This document shows, piece after piece, positions 41,887-51,604 of a stretch of 64,000 nt of DNA. The notes below the pieces were generated by a model. That model made no database searches. It was given only the letters and a program-made list of their open reading frames with translations, and was not told the origin of the DNA. Within the stretch, counting starts at the first letter, position 1; the number at the start of each line of letters is the position of its first letter. Where the stretch lies: assembly GCA_036365455.1 (NCBI GenBank), contig JAWQUS010000021.1, forward strand, positions 19,962,001 to 20,026,000, written 5' to 3'. This DNA comes from Macrosoma leucophasiata. Taxonomy: Eukaryota; Arthropoda; Insecta; Lepidoptera; Hedylidae. A program made the position numbers and the translations under genes.

Positions 41887-42055
41887 TTTTTCTATTTTCT
41901 GGAGGCTTCCCAGTACCTCAAAGTTTGGTAAAGTCCCCGGAGATGTCAACAGGCTCGCCGCCTGTTGCATGGGCCAAAACGTGACCGGCGAATCGAGGAT
42001 GTATGCATGAATCCGATTTACGTCTCTCTACCCCTTAGGGGATTACAGACGTCAT
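41887..42055 (+). repeat. SINE-A copy, 5' truncated
   Basis: Begins in the body (ttttctattttctggaggct), has gccaaaacgtgaccggcgaa and ends in the tacagacgtcatg variant of the 3' end. Confidence 0.75.
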
Positions 42056-42329
42056 GTTTTAAGGATTTTTATATATGTTCAACGTATACTGACGCGTTAC
42101 AAACAACGTAAATAAAAACCAAAAACGTGACAACCTTAACGAATTTGCGTTTTTATGGGTGAAGGCGGCATATTGCAAAACTTCAAAGGCGATAAACTAC
42201 TGTATGTACTTATACTGTGGTAGTAATGTTTTCCAGTGCGGGCCTACGAGACAATCCTCTCTGCCCGGACTTTATGTGGTAATTTTTACTTTAGGAGTTG
42301 GCAACACTAGGTTAATGTCAGTGTCAGTG

Positions 42330-42625
42330 AGTTTTGGCGGGAACGCGGAAAAGAGCTGTGTCGCTGCGTGATATTATTTTCGAAATTTGTGTATAGTCGC
42401 GTTTTTATGTGTAAAAATGGTGGGATTTTTATCATAAAGCATTCGATAATGTTCACGAGTGTAAGAAAGTGATATTATGAAGTGAAAAGTGATTTTTCGT
42501 ATTGCCTCCAAAACTTCGTAAAAACTTCAGTAAAGTCCCCATCGCTTTACTGGAGCCACCCCATCATCTCATCATATTCCTCATAGAAGCATTTAATCAT
42601 CGTCATCTTCCATGTGGATATTCAT
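42330..42625 (+). repeat. Unclassified 290-bp dispersed repeat, copy 2
   Basis: Matches 38176-38463 with few differences, including the atttttatcataaagcatt and tactggagccaccccatcat segments. This copy contains an extra accccatcatctc duplication. It lies about 260 bp upstream of the mS38 start codon, so it may contribute to that promoter region. Confidence 0.75.
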
Positions 42626-42888
42626 TAATTTAAAGAAATGTGAAATTCAATATGTATACGACTGAAAGACTCTGTATCTATGGTCATAACAAATTATATT
42701 ACGAAAAAAAAGTCAGTGTCAGTGTGACATTGTCAGACAGACGTCACGTCATATTGTCTGTCATATTTTTTGTTCATTTCTGGTGCAGTGTTTTCTGGCT
42801 GTATTTGAATTGAAATAGAAATTTATCTGGTTTTAATTACGACCTGAAATAGAAAAATGAAATAATTAAATAAATATTTGTGCAAAAC

Positions 42889-42919
42889 ATGATGAATTCA
42901 CTGCACAATACCGCAAAAT
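42889..42919 (+). CDS. mRpS38: mS38 exon 1
   Basis: ATGATG start, encoding MMNSLHNTAK plus one base. The donor gtaagt is strong. The start is chosen because it is in phase with exon 2 and is preceded by an in-frame stop. Confidence 0.6.
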
Positions 42920-45273
42920 GTAAGTATATTATGTCGTTGAGGTTATGTGGATTATGAATGTACTTACTAATTTCTTATACCCAACTGAATGTTATGGTAT
43001 TATTTCAGATTTGCGGTTTATTAACGTGAAGACAGCGATAAATTCGCTAAAAGAATGCAAGTCTACTCCTAGTTACTTTCGTCAAGAAAAAGTAGATTTT
43101 GTTCCCAAAGCCAAAACTATAGTATTTTCCCCAAGAACCATCGGTTTTGAAATCACAGACAAGTCGCCGGAAGGTAAAACTAAGAAAGATCCATTGACTT
43201 ACGTGCCTATAATCAATCCACGGTCAATATTACCACTGATTGACGGTAACTGGCGGAAAGATGAGGTTGGTTTACCACCGATACATCAAGAAGAGAAGCA
43301 AGCCATTAGGTTAATTGTAATAAGAAGGAAGAAGATGAAGAAGCACCAGCGCAGGAAGCTGTGGAAGAGAATGAGGCATCGTTGGGCTAGGGTATGTATT
43401 ATTCAGATTGCAAACAAATTGCTTCGTATATTTGTCGCAATGGTTGTATTTTACATATGGAAAATTGTATGATATTGTGAGGCATAGTTGAATTAGCGAA
43501 CTAATTGACAGTCATGAGGAAAATATGACAATTGATTTCGATTGTGTGCCAATATTGATGTGAGAGATTAATCTACGATCAGTTTAAAACTTATAACAGA
43601 GGACTTGGGAGGCAATTGGCTTTTGTTCTTTTTTATGTGTGTACAAAGATGGCAAGCATACAATTCACATGGATTTAAGTGATGAATGCAGCCTTAAGAC
43701 ATCTACATTCCAACCAGAGGTCAAAATGCAGACGCGTTTCCACCCCTGAGACCTCAGTTGTTATGTCTCTTTGGTAGCTATAACGGGGCCATACATCACT
43801 ATCGAACCAGAACACTACCATTTCGTGGTAGATAGATTAGGTCGTGCAGTGATGCCTACGCCCTCGAGTACCAATACTGGGATTCTACCACCAGTATATA
43901 TATTTTTTATTTTGGTTTTTAAAATTGCAATTTCATAAAAAAAATAAGCTCTGAGGCAAGAGGCAATGCAGCTTAGGTTTCAGGAGTTTTTTGTAGATAT
44001 CGTTAGGCACTACTTGCCATCAATGTATACTGTATGCGTGTTTGTCACTTGATGACAAAATCAATGGTAATAATACCTGAAAAGATTTGTTTTTCTTTGG
44101 AATCATTATATTATGTCATGAAATATTAAGTCTTTTTTTTTATGTTTTAAAAGTGGCAAACAAGCATACAGTTCACATTGATGTTAAGTGATGACTGCAG
44201 CCTATAGACACCCACACAATGACCAGAGGTAAAAATGCAGATGCGTTACCACTCCTAAGGCCTAAGGTGTTATGCCTCTGTGCCGGAAATTACAGGGCCG
44301 TACATTACCACCTGACTGGAACACGATAGTGCTGAACACTACCATTTAGCGGCAAGTATATTAGGTAATGCGGTGGTGCCTACGCCCGCGAGCTCCGTCA
44401 CTGGAGCTCTACCACCAGTAAAAATCTATAAATATATAAAGGAACTAGTAGTAGTAGGATATTTCTTCGATAGAACCTATTCTAAGTCTGGTACGTACCT
44501 ATTGTAACAAAAAAAAATCTAACAAAAGAATTGTAAATTAGAAGAGCGGAGCCCTCTGGTACAGGCATTTTACAATGCTTAAAAGGGGACTCCAGCCTAT
44601 TTGTGTCATGAAAGATTTTTGATATTGAAATAAAGATTATTACTTATTATTTAAAAAAGTAACTTCACATCTGTAGTCCCCGAAGGTAAATGCATGCATT
44701 CAAGCAAACATGCAAACACCCAAGATTTGCTGGTCGCGTTTTGTTCCATGGCACAGGTGGCGAGCCTGTTGCCATCTCCAGGTACATCACTAAACTCCAA
44801 TGTACTGGGAAACTTCCAGAAAACAGAAAAATCCCAATATTACTAGAGAATATGATTTTTTTTTCAGGGGCTACCAGAGATAAATACACCCTTATCTATG
44901 GTAGTCCCCAACTCAGGAATAGGACCCAGGACCACAGCATAACTGTGGCCTGATATTACTAGTCTACTGTGTCATCTTTAAACGTCCTGTTTTAATAACA
45001 CCAGCCTAATGATTTTATTCTAAATCTTTACAGGTTAAGAAGAATCGTCGTATCAAGAAGGAGAAGATCTTCCAGAATGAACTGCTGGCGATGGTGAAAC
45101 AAGCGAATGAGTTCTCAGCAGAAGAGTATGTTGCCAGCAAGCTTCAGAAGGCCAATCACACACCCTTGCCCACTAGGTGGAGGCACAAACGCTTGCCCGA
45201 GTTCATAATTAGGCAACTCCTCGGCATAGATAAAAAGATTAACTATAAACACACCGATGTGTATAAGGCTTAA
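42889..45273 (+). CDS. mRpS38: Mitochondrial ribosomal protein mS38 (AURKAIP1 family)
   Basis: Three exons, 42889-42919, 43009-43391 and 45034-45273, total 217 codons with GT-AG junctions and matching phases. The protein is very basic. Its conserved signature is RRKKMKKHQRRKLWKRMRHR WAR at the end of exon 2, followed by VKKNRRIKKEKIFQNELLAM in exon 3. This is the mS38/AURKAIP1 C-terminal domain, a long Lys/Arg-rich helix that threads through rRNA of the mitochondrial small subunit near the decoding centre. The N-terminal half is poorly conserved and would include the import signal. The family usually ends soon after this helix; here about 60 residues follow (LPTRWRHKRLPEFIIRQLLG), as in some other insects from memory. 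Intron 2 holds two SINE-B and no other feature. Confidence 0.82.
43009..43391 (+). CDS. mRpS38: mS38 exon 2
   Basis: Acceptor ttatttcag, donor agg-gtatgt. Encodes LRFINVKTAINSLKECKSTP, the PRTIGFEITDKSPEGKTKKD region, VGLPPIHQEEKQAIRLIVIR and the diagnostic KMKKHQRRKLWKRMRHRWAR. Confidence 0.85.
43636..43893 (-). repeat. SINE-B copy in mS38 intron 2
   Basis: Reversed and diverged: gatggcaagcatacaattca, gttatgtctctttggtagct and gattctaccaccagta. Confidence 0.75.
44132..44425 (-). repeat. SINE-B copy in mS38 intron 2, well preserved
   Basis: The T-rich left edge, gtggcaaacaagcatacagt through gagctccgtcactggagctc to taccaccagtaa. With the copy at 43636 it makes a same-orientation pair in one intron. 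Confidence 0.85.
44657..44965 (-). repeat. SINE-A copy in mS38 intron 2
   Basis: Reverse of the family: starts gtaacttcacatctgtagtc, has gttccatggcacaggtggcg and the tRNA-like head at the right (actcaggaataggacccagg). Diverged. Confidence 0.75.
45034..45273 (+). CDS. mRpS38: mS38 exon 3 and stop
   Basis: Acceptor ctttacag. Encodes VKKNRRIKKEKIFQNELLAM, VKQANEFSAEEYVASKLQKA, then the C-terminal extension to TAA at 45271-45273. Confidence 0.85.
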   Translation, partial: VKKNRRIKKEKIFQNELLAMVKQANEFSAEEYVASKLQKANHTPLPTRWRHKRLPEFIIRQLLGIDKKINYKHTDVYKA

Positions 45274-45293
45274 TATTTAGTATTTTTTGAGGA

Positions 45294-45299
45294 AATAAA
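45294..45299 (+). terminator. Poly(A) signal of mS38
   Basis: AATAAA 21 bases after the stop codon, followed by a T-rich run at 45320, giving a very short 3' UTR. Confidence 0.6.
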
Positions 45300-45649
45300 T
45301 GTTAGTGAGTATTATACATTTTTTTATTACACCTGGTCAATGGCAAGCATAGCAAATTTTTTTTATGAGATGGCGCCCCATTGGCAACCCTTCCTATGCT
45401 GAAATCCGGCACTGACAGGCCCTAGGCACCGTGGAATCAGAGTGGACAAAGATGGTTTTATGACTACAAATATTACAATTATTAAGGGAACAGCGACATC
45501 TTAACGATATTGTATAAACTGCAAAGTTTATCATATCGGTTGTATAGCTGTTAATGAGTTATCAATGGATGTCGTTCACCGACCCTAAATCGGTAAAAAA
45601 TCAAAAAGGGAAGGATTTTTCCTTCCTTTTTGACGCATCGGTGTGGGAC

Positions 45650-46395
45650 GGGATGCAACATCGTTCTTAAAAACATCGATGTTTAAAAACATCGACGTTC
45701 AAACAAAAACATCGATATTAAAAAAACATCGCTCATAAGAACGATACATCGATGTTTTGTCGACGTTTTGTTTTTACCTTATGATTCGTTGGTAATAGAG
45801 TGAGAGATACTAATAAATAACTAAATAAACATAAAGTAAACATCAAAAGGGGGCTCCCATACAACAAACGTAATTTTTAAGCAATTTTTCTGTACGGAAC
45901 ACTTTGTATGCGACGCATCTCTTACGCGTACGCATTTCCCCCCGCAAAAAATGACAGACTGTTTTGCATTGGTAATACACGCTATGGCTACTCCCCTGCG
46001 GTCCGCCGCGACCCGTGGGCCGCGTTGCTCTATGGCTGGAAACCGATCCGGACGGCAAAATCATTTTCACCAACGAATTTTGTCATGCAGTACCTACCGA
46101 GGAAGAGCTACTCGCCTATGTATATTCCGATTTTAAAAATAATTTAAACCCCAAAGGAAATCCAAAGTAATTTATAGATACGTAGTCATCAAACACAGCA
46201 AATCGAAGTATGCGCACAAAACGACGTTTTATCAGCGTTACGTTCGCGAGCCGACTGAAAAGATAACGATCAACGATGTCGATGTTTATGCCGAATATGA
46301 ACGATGTATCGGCGATACATTGCAGATAAAAACATCGATGTTTATGAACGGTACCTCGATGTTTCTAAAACATCGATGTATAGTTTGCATCCCTA
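45650..46395. mobile_element. hAT-like element with 8-bp target duplication and acatcgatgttt subterminal repeats
   Basis: It is 746 bp. Ends are gggatgcaacatcg and, reversed, tagggatgcaaactatac. The flanks tgtgggac at 45642-45649 and 46396-46403 are identical. Both subterminal zones are rich in the palindrome aaacatcgatgttt, a likely transposase-binding array. The centre contains a fragment of the 20756 MITE family (45930-46036) and no transposase frame. Confidence 0.75.
45930..46036. mobile_element. Fragment of the catagagcaac MITE family nested in the hAT element
   Basis: cgcaaaaaatgacagactgt, ttggtaatacacgctatgg and ctgcggtccgccgcgacccg, ending cgcgttgctctatgg, correspond to one end of the family at 20756 and 33557. 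Confidence 0.7.
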
Positions 46396-46654
46396 TGTGG
46401 GACTTCGGTAGCTTCGTGGGAAAAACAATTCCTGCCTGAAGTCGATTTTTTTTTTCATGTTTTCTTTAATTTCTAAATGTTAAATACATTGTACCCCAAA
46501 AGGGGTAGACAAGGAGTATTGGTCCCAAACTTTAAGTGATCTGTAGATTAAATAAACGTCGAATGATCGACTCGAAGTCAAAGTAAAGTCGTAGTACTGT
46601 CTATGAGGGTGAAATTCACACACCGCACTTCGACTTTACTTTCAGCAAAGTGTA

Positions 46655-47640
46655 CTTAATATGTATGTATGTATCTTCATGCCAGGTCCAACGGGGTAGG
46701 CAGAGAGTGTAGAGCGCCAGATATCCCGGTCCTGACAAACCTCTCGTGCCTCGTCTACCTTCATCATTCTCTTCATACATGCACGCCGATTCCTAAGACT
46801 TTTGACCCCACCAGACAGAACTCGACCTATTTGGTCATGGTAGGTCAGTCTTGGTCTTCCTGGGCCTCTGCAACCATCCACATTCGCATTGTATATGAGT
46901 TTAGTCATTCGCTCATTCGACATTCGTTCTATATGCCCGAACCATCGGGGCAAGCCTTTTTTCATTTTTACACCGATACTATCATTCGCACAAAGCCTCA
47001 TTCTTACATTTTCATTACGAACGCGATCGGTGAGTGATACACCGCAGATCTTGCGCAAAGATCTCATCTCGACCGAGTTTAACTTACTTTCATCCTCTTT
47101 CCTGCATACCCAGCTCTCGCTTCCATATAAAAGCGTTGGAGTAAGTACAGCATTATGTACGGCTAGTCGAGCCCGCTGTCTGAGATGTTTAGATTCTAGC
47201 AGCTTTCCCAACGCTCCATTCACGCAATTCCCAGCAAGCACTCTTCTTTCTATGTCAGTGGTGTACCCACCATCCTTGCTAAAAGCACATCCAAGATATA
47301 CAATTTCATCCACCTGTTCTAACACTGCATCATCTACTACTACCCTTGCATTTGTTCTCTGTTCATCTCTTTCAAATACTAATACTTTAGTTTTATCCAC
47401 ATTCAATTGTAAGCCTTTCTCCATCACAATCACAATCCTCTTTCATGACTGTGACTAGTGTTTGTAGCCCAGATGGTGTAGAGCTAACAATTATCGCATC
47501 ATCTGCGTAAAGCAGACAGTTCACCACTAAGTCACCCATACGCACTCCCACATCCATCAACTTCACCCTCTGGAGGCATTTGTCCAGATATATGATAAAC
47601 AGCCTAGACGAAAGCACGCAACCTTGTCTGACACCACTGT
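46655..47640 (-). mobile_element. LINE family T (TACA-tailed), 5'-truncated copy
   Basis: The minus strand encodes GVRQGCVLSSRLFIIYLDKC, YADDAIIVSSTPSGLQTL, LQLNVDKTKVLVFERDEQRT, YLGCAFSKDGGYTTDIERRV, LLYGSESWVCRKEDESKLNS and the Zn-like end RGPGRPRLTYHDQIGRV. This is the C-terminal half of an RTE-like reverse transcriptase. The 3' tail reads gaagatacatacatacata. There is one frame change near 47400. YADD is intact. Confidence 0.88.
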
Positions 47641-47641
47641 A

Positions 47642-47700
47642 CTTAATAATTGTTTTTATATTATTTCGCAATAACACATGCTTGTGAAAATATATTTTAA
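47642..47700. repeat. Single arm of the hairpin MITE family of 24302
   Basis: ttgtttttatattatttcgc, aataacacatgcttgtgaaa matches one arm of that hairpin. Confidence 0.6.
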
Positions 47701-47748
47701 AGAAAACTAGGATTAAAGAACTAGCAAACTAGGATTGTTTGGCAATCG

Positions 47749-48753
47749 ATGTCGCTACTTACTTACAACATTCGGACACTGCGGACCGACGAGAAGGTAG
47801 CGGAACTAGAGGAAGAATTGAGCGGGTTACGATGGCACATTATAGGGTTATCTGAGGTCCGAAGACAGGGGGAGGACTCGATAACCCTCAAGTCTGGTAA
47901 CCTGCTCTATTTCCGGGAGGGCGAACAACTGTCCCAGGGTGGTGTCGGTTTCATCGTCCACAAATCCCTCGTGAACAATGTTGTCAAGATCGAGAGTGTG
48001 TCGTCGAGAGTGGCGTACCTTATACTCAGAATAACCAAGCGGTATTCGTTGAAGGTCATACAGGTCTACGCCCCGACCTCCGCACACTCCGATGATGAGG
48101 TAGAAACTATGTATGAGGATATTTCCCGAGCCATACATAGTTCTAAAACCCACTACAACGTTGTCATGGGGGATTTCAACGCGAAATTGGGCGTTCGAGG
48201 CGACCACGAGCTAAAAGTGGGGCAATTTGGATATGGGCGACGAAACACCAGGGGCCAGACACTGGCTGACTTCATGGAGAAAGAGAGCCTCTATATGATG
48301 AACTCTTTCTTCAAGAAGCGGGCTTGCCGGAAGTGGACCTGGATCAGTCCTGACGGTGCGACCAAAAATGAGATAGACTTCATTATGTCCACAAGGCGGC
48401 ATATATTCAGTGATGTCTCTGTGATCAATTCGGTAAAAACCGGCAGCGATCACCGAATGGTAAGAGGCACACTGAATATAAATGTCAAGATCGAAAGATC
48501 CCGACTAATGAAGTCTACGCTCCGCCCAGCACCGGCCCAAATCCAAAACCCCGAGAGCTTTCAACTCGAGCTACAAAATCGCTTTGAATGCCTGAGTGAG
48601 TGCGTAGATGTGGACGATTATAATAACAGGTTCGTGGAAACTGTCCGGACGGCGGGGTCTAAGTTTTTTTCAAGAACCGCCCTTCAAAGAAGACCAAAAA
48701 GATCTCCAGCCCAACTCTCAAGCTCATGGAAGAGAGGCGAGGTATGGTTCTGA
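47749..48753 (+). CDS. RTE endonuclease part of ORF (APE-like)
   Basis: APE-type endonuclease that nicks target DNA to prime reverse transcription. Metal and catalytic motifs appear in order: Glu in LSEVRRQ (about residue 37), DFNAKLG (about 145), KNEIDFIM (about 205) and SDHRMV (about 233). It ends by frameshift. The start ATG may be internal, because RTE ORFs usually begin a little further upstream. Confidence 0.85.
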   Translation: MSLLTYNIRTLRTDEKVAELEEELSGLRWHIIGLSEVRRQGEDSITLKSGNLLYFREGEQLSQGGVGFIVHKSLVNNVVKIESVSSRVAYLILRITKRYSLKVIQVYAPTSAHSDDEVETMYEDISRAIHSSKTHYNVVMGDFNAKLGVRGDHELKVGQFGYGRRNTRGQTLADFMEKESLYMMNSFFKKRACRKWTWISPDGATKNEIDFIMSTRRHIFSDVSVINSVKTGSDHRMVRGTLNINVKIERSRLMKSTLRPAPAQIQNPESFQLELQNRFECLSECVDVDDYNNRFVETVRTAGSKFFSRTALQRRPKRSPAQLSSSWKRGEVWF

Positions 48754-50588
48754 AGTCCTCTGAAGATGCTTTAGTGTACAGACGGCTCAACAGACAGATC
48801 TCCAAGTCATTGACTCGCGACCTTCGGCACTTTAATACTAATAGTATTCAAGCAGCCATAGAGCGGAACCAGGGCTCTAAAGTGTTCGCCAAAGATCTGT
48901 CCTTAGGCCAAAGCCGTCTCACTAAGCTGAAGACAGAGGACGACAGAATCGTATCGTCGAAACCTGAGCTTGCAGAGGAGATCGAACGGTTTTACGGACA
49001 GTTATACACGACAGCACGACCACCTGTTAACAGTCCGGCAGCAGATCCTAGAGCCGGACTGACCCGACACTACACCGAAGATATCCCGGACGTCAGTCTA
49101 GACGAGATTAGTACGGCTCTCAAACATCTCAAAAACAACAGGGCGCCGGGTGATGACGGAATCACTGCTGAACTCCTGAAAGCAGGCGGAAGGCCAGTAT
49201 TAGAAGCTCTTCAGTTGATGTTCAATTCCGTCATATCCGAGGGCAAAACGCCACAGGCGTGGCACAGAAGTGTGGTGGTACTGTTCTTTAAGAAAGGCGA
49301 CAATACCCTTCTAAAAAACTATAGGCCCATCGCACTTCTAAGCCACGTCTATAAGCTGTTTTCGAGAGTGGTTACGAACCGTCTATCTCGCAGACTCGAC
49401 GACTTCCAGCCTCCCGAACAAGCCGGTTTCCGTAAAGGCTTTAGCACCATAGACCACATTCACACGCTGCGGCAGGTTATACAGAAGACAGAAGAGTATA
49501 ACCAGCCCCTATGTCTAGCGTTCGTGGACTATGAGAAAGCCTTCGATTCGGTTGAGATTTGGGCTGTGCTACAGTCACTCCAGAGGTGCCAAGTCGACTA
49601 CCGATACATCGAGGTGCTGAGGAGCTTGTATGAAAACGCCACCATGTCGGTCCGGCTTCAGGATCAGAACTCGAAACCTATCCAACTGCAGCGAGGTGTG
49701 AGACAGGGAGATGTTATATCTCCGAAACTGTTCACCGCTGCATTGGAAGACGTCTTCAAGCTTCTGAACTGGAAAGGACTCGGCATCAATATTAACGGCG
49801 AGTACATCTCCCACCTCCGATTTGCAGATGATATCGTAGTCATGGCTGAGACCCTGGAAGACCTTAGCACAATGCTCAATGACCTCAGTAGGGCCTCCCA
49901 ACGAGTGGGCCTTAAAATGAACATGGACAAGACGAAGATCATGTCAAATGTCCATGTTACACCCACTCCTGTTATGGTCGAGGGTACTACACTCGAAGTT
50001 GTTGACGATTATGTATACCTGGGACAAACGGTCCAGTTAGGTCGGTCCAACTTCGAGAAAGAGGTCAATCGCCGAATCCAACTCGGTTGGGCAGCGTTCG
50101 GGAAGCTACGGTTCATCTTCTCGTCCGACTTACCGCAGTGTCTCAAGAAAAAGGTCTTCGATCAGTGTGTGTTGCCAGTGATGACTTATGGGACAGAAAC
50201 GTGGTCGCTCACTATGGGCCTCATAAGAAGGCTCAAGGTCACTCAGAGAGCAATGGAGAGAGCTATGCTTGGAGTTTCTCTGCGGGACCGAATCAGAAAT
50301 GAGGAGATCCGCATGAGAACCAAAGTTACCGACATAGCTCACCGAATAGCGAGACTCAAGTGGCAGTGGGCAGGGCACATAGCTCGACGAACTGACGGCC
50401 GTTGGGGCAGAGCAGTTCTCGAGTGGCGACCACGTACCGGAAAGCGAAGCGTAGGCAGGCCTCCCACAAGATGGACCGACGACCTGGTGAAGGTCGCGGG
50501 CAATCACTGGATGAGTTCGGCCCAGGACCGTTCGTTGTGGCATTCTTTGGGGGAGGCCTTTGTTCAGCAGTGGACGTATTTTGGCTGA
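48726..50588 (+). CDS. RTE reverse transcriptase part of ORF
   Basis: Holds all RT blocks and an intact FADD active site, then LGRSNFEKEVNRRIQLGWAA, FDQCVLPVMTYGTETWSLTM, and a C-terminal HRIARLKWQWAGHIARRTDG with GRPPTRWTDDL. 620 codons is the expected size for the RT plus C-terminal domain. The first Met lies within the overlap and is unlikely to be the true start. Confidence 0.9.
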   Translation: MEERRGMVLKSSEDALVYRRLNRQISKSLTRDLRHFNTNSIQAAIERNQGSKVFAKDLSLGQSRLTKLKTEDDRIVSSKPELAEEIERFYGQLYTTARPPVNSPAADPRAGLTRHYTEDIPDVSLDEISTALKHLKNNRAPGDDGITAELLKAGGRPVLEALQLMFNSVISEGKTPQAWHRSVVVLFFKKGDNTLLKNYRPIALLSHVYKLFSRVVTNRLSRRLDDFQPPEQAGFRKGFSTIDHIHTLRQVIQKTEEYNQPLCLAFVDYEKAFDSVEIWAVLQSLQRCQVDYRYIEVLRSLYENATMSVRLQDQNSKPIQLQRGVRQGDVISPKLFTAALEDVFKLLNWKGLGININGEYISHLRFADDIVVMAETLEDLSTMLNDLSRASQRVGLKMNMDKTKIMSNVHVTPTPVMVEGTTLEVVDDYVYLGQTVQLGRSNFEKEVNRRIQLGWAAFGKLRFIFSSDLPQCLKKKVFDQCVLPVMTYGTETWSLTMGLIRRLKVTQRAMERAMLGVSLRDRIRNEEIRMRTKVTDIAHRIARLKWQWAGHIARRTDGRWGRAVLEWRPRTGKRSVGRPPTRWTDDLVKVAGNHWMSSAQDRSLWHSLGEAFVQQWTYFG

Positions 50589-50607
50589 AATTATGAATGA
50601 TGAGATG

Positions 50608-50770
50608 TCGCTACTGCCATCAATGTAATGCAATAAATGTGAAGGAAAGATTTGATATATCGGGCAGGACTTCGGTAGCTCAGTTGGAAGAGCAGCTGGA
50701 CTAGATTCCCAGTGGCCGCGAGTTCGAGTCTCGCCTGAAGTCAATTTTTTCTTTCCATTTATTCTTTAAA
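50608..50770 (+). repeat. SINE-D copy directly after the RTE 3' end
   Basis: tgcaataaatgtgaaggaaa, tRNA-like domain 50668-50743 (acceptor stem gacttcg with tgaagtc, B box gagttcgagtctc), then tttctttccatttattcttt. It begins 20 bases after the RTE stop codon, so either the SINE was the RTE's insertion site or the RTE tail and SINE share an end. Confidence 0.7.
50668..50743 (+). tRNA. tRNA-like head of SINE-D
   Basis: Better A box than the 24575 copy (tagctcagttggaagagc), B box intact. The anticodon stem has a mismatch, and the nominal AGA anticodon lacks the long variable arm of tRNA-Ser. It is retroposon-derived by its repeated flanks. Confidence 0.3.
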
Positions 50771-50774
50771 AAAG

Positions 50775-50985
50775 TGTACTTAGAACTGTTAAAACTCATA
50801 GGTTACTGACAGTTCTAAGTACGTGATTCACAGACCGCACTACGACTTTACTTTGAGCAAAGTATTCTTACAACTGTCCGAAATGTATGGGTTTTGACAG
50901 TTCGAAGCGCACTTCGCTCGAAAGTAAAGTCGTAGTGCGGTCTTTGAATCTCGCCCTAAGCATACTTTGCTATAAGTCGAAGTGC
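50775..50985. repeat. Foldback repeat with aaagtaaagtcgtagtgcgg
   Basis: gaccgcactacgactttact (from 50833) is mirrored by agtaaagtcgtagtgcggtc at 50923-50942. agtgtacttagaactg and cagttctaagtac form an outer pair at 50773 and 50808. Related words occur at 46580-46650 and near 4431. It is a MITE-like family with several nested hairpins. Confidence 0.55.
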
Positions 50986-51354
50986 GGTACAACCTGCCGT
51001 GCCATGCCATCAGTGAGCGGAGGGACATTTAAGCCCTATTTAGACCAGACTAGTATAGTGATCTGTGTTCAGACCTGCGTGTTATTCGCTCCCGACCTGG
51101 GGAGCGGATAACACGCAGGGTTTATGTTTGGGTTCGTGTTTGCCGGGTTAACTGTTGAACAAGTCTTTCCATGATCCTTTTAATAATGAAAACCAAGACA
51201 TCATATTAGCATCTTAGTTTAGGTAAAAAAGCCTTTAGCTTTACTTAAAAACAGTGACAAATAATTTCCGTTCTTTTTGTATGTATCTACCTACCTCAAA
51301 CTATTTAAAAAAAATCACTAAATTTAATCACTTGGAAATAATATATTTATTTTA

Positions 51355-51603
51355 TCGTATAAATATCATAAATGCGAAAGTTTGTATGTTTGTTTATTTG
51401 TTACTCCTTCACGCAAAAACTGCTTAACCGATTTTCATGAAATTCGGCACACACATAGACGGTAACTTGTATTATTAACACATAGGATAGTTTTTATCCC
51501 GAAAAAAATGTTCCGGTGGGATGCCAAGGGATGATTTGATAAGTTTCCACAGGTTATGCGAAAAGCGACCTACACGCGGGCGGAGCCGCTAGCAACAGCT
51601 AGT
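51355..51603 (+). mobile_element. Lep1-like element
   Basis: aatatcataaatgcgaaagt start, ccgattttcatgaaattcgg core, gcggagccgctagcaacagc end with ctagt. Close to the 28255 copy. Confidence 0.8.
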
Positions 51604-51604
51604 A

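Larger units (their letters stand above)
45475..46470 (+). repeat. SINE-D related copy split by a hAT element
   Basis: acaattattaagggaacagc and tatcggttgtatagctgtta match the segment before the 24500 copy. After the hAT insertion it resumes with gacttcggtagcttcgtggg, a shortened tRNA-like head with most of the middle lost, then cctgaagtcg and tttcatgttttctttaat. Confidence 0.6.
47749..50588 (+). mobile_element. RTE-type LINE, nearly intact (endonuclease and reverse transcriptase)
   Basis: Two frames, 47749-48753 (334 codons, endonuclease) and 48726-50588 (620 codons, RT), overlap by 28 bases in different phases. They almost certainly derive from one ORF broken by a one-base loss in the T run at 48664-48670. 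Endonuclease motifs: YNIRTLRTDEKV, LSEVRRQG, QVYAPTS, MGDFNAKLG, GSDHRMV. RT motifs: NYRPIALLSHVYKLFSRVV, GFRKGFSTIDHIHTL, VDYEKAFDSVEIW, RQGDVISPKLFTAALEDVF and an intact RFADDIVVMAE. Catalytic residues all appear present. The 3' end is a ctgaaattatgaatgatgag-type tail. It is probably the youngest LINE in the window. Confidence 0.92.

Noticed and set aside
42159..42371. 70-codon frame (MKAAYCKTSKAINY)
   Set aside because: It starts in unassigned sequence and ends in the 290-bp dispersed repeat. No domain or splice evidence.
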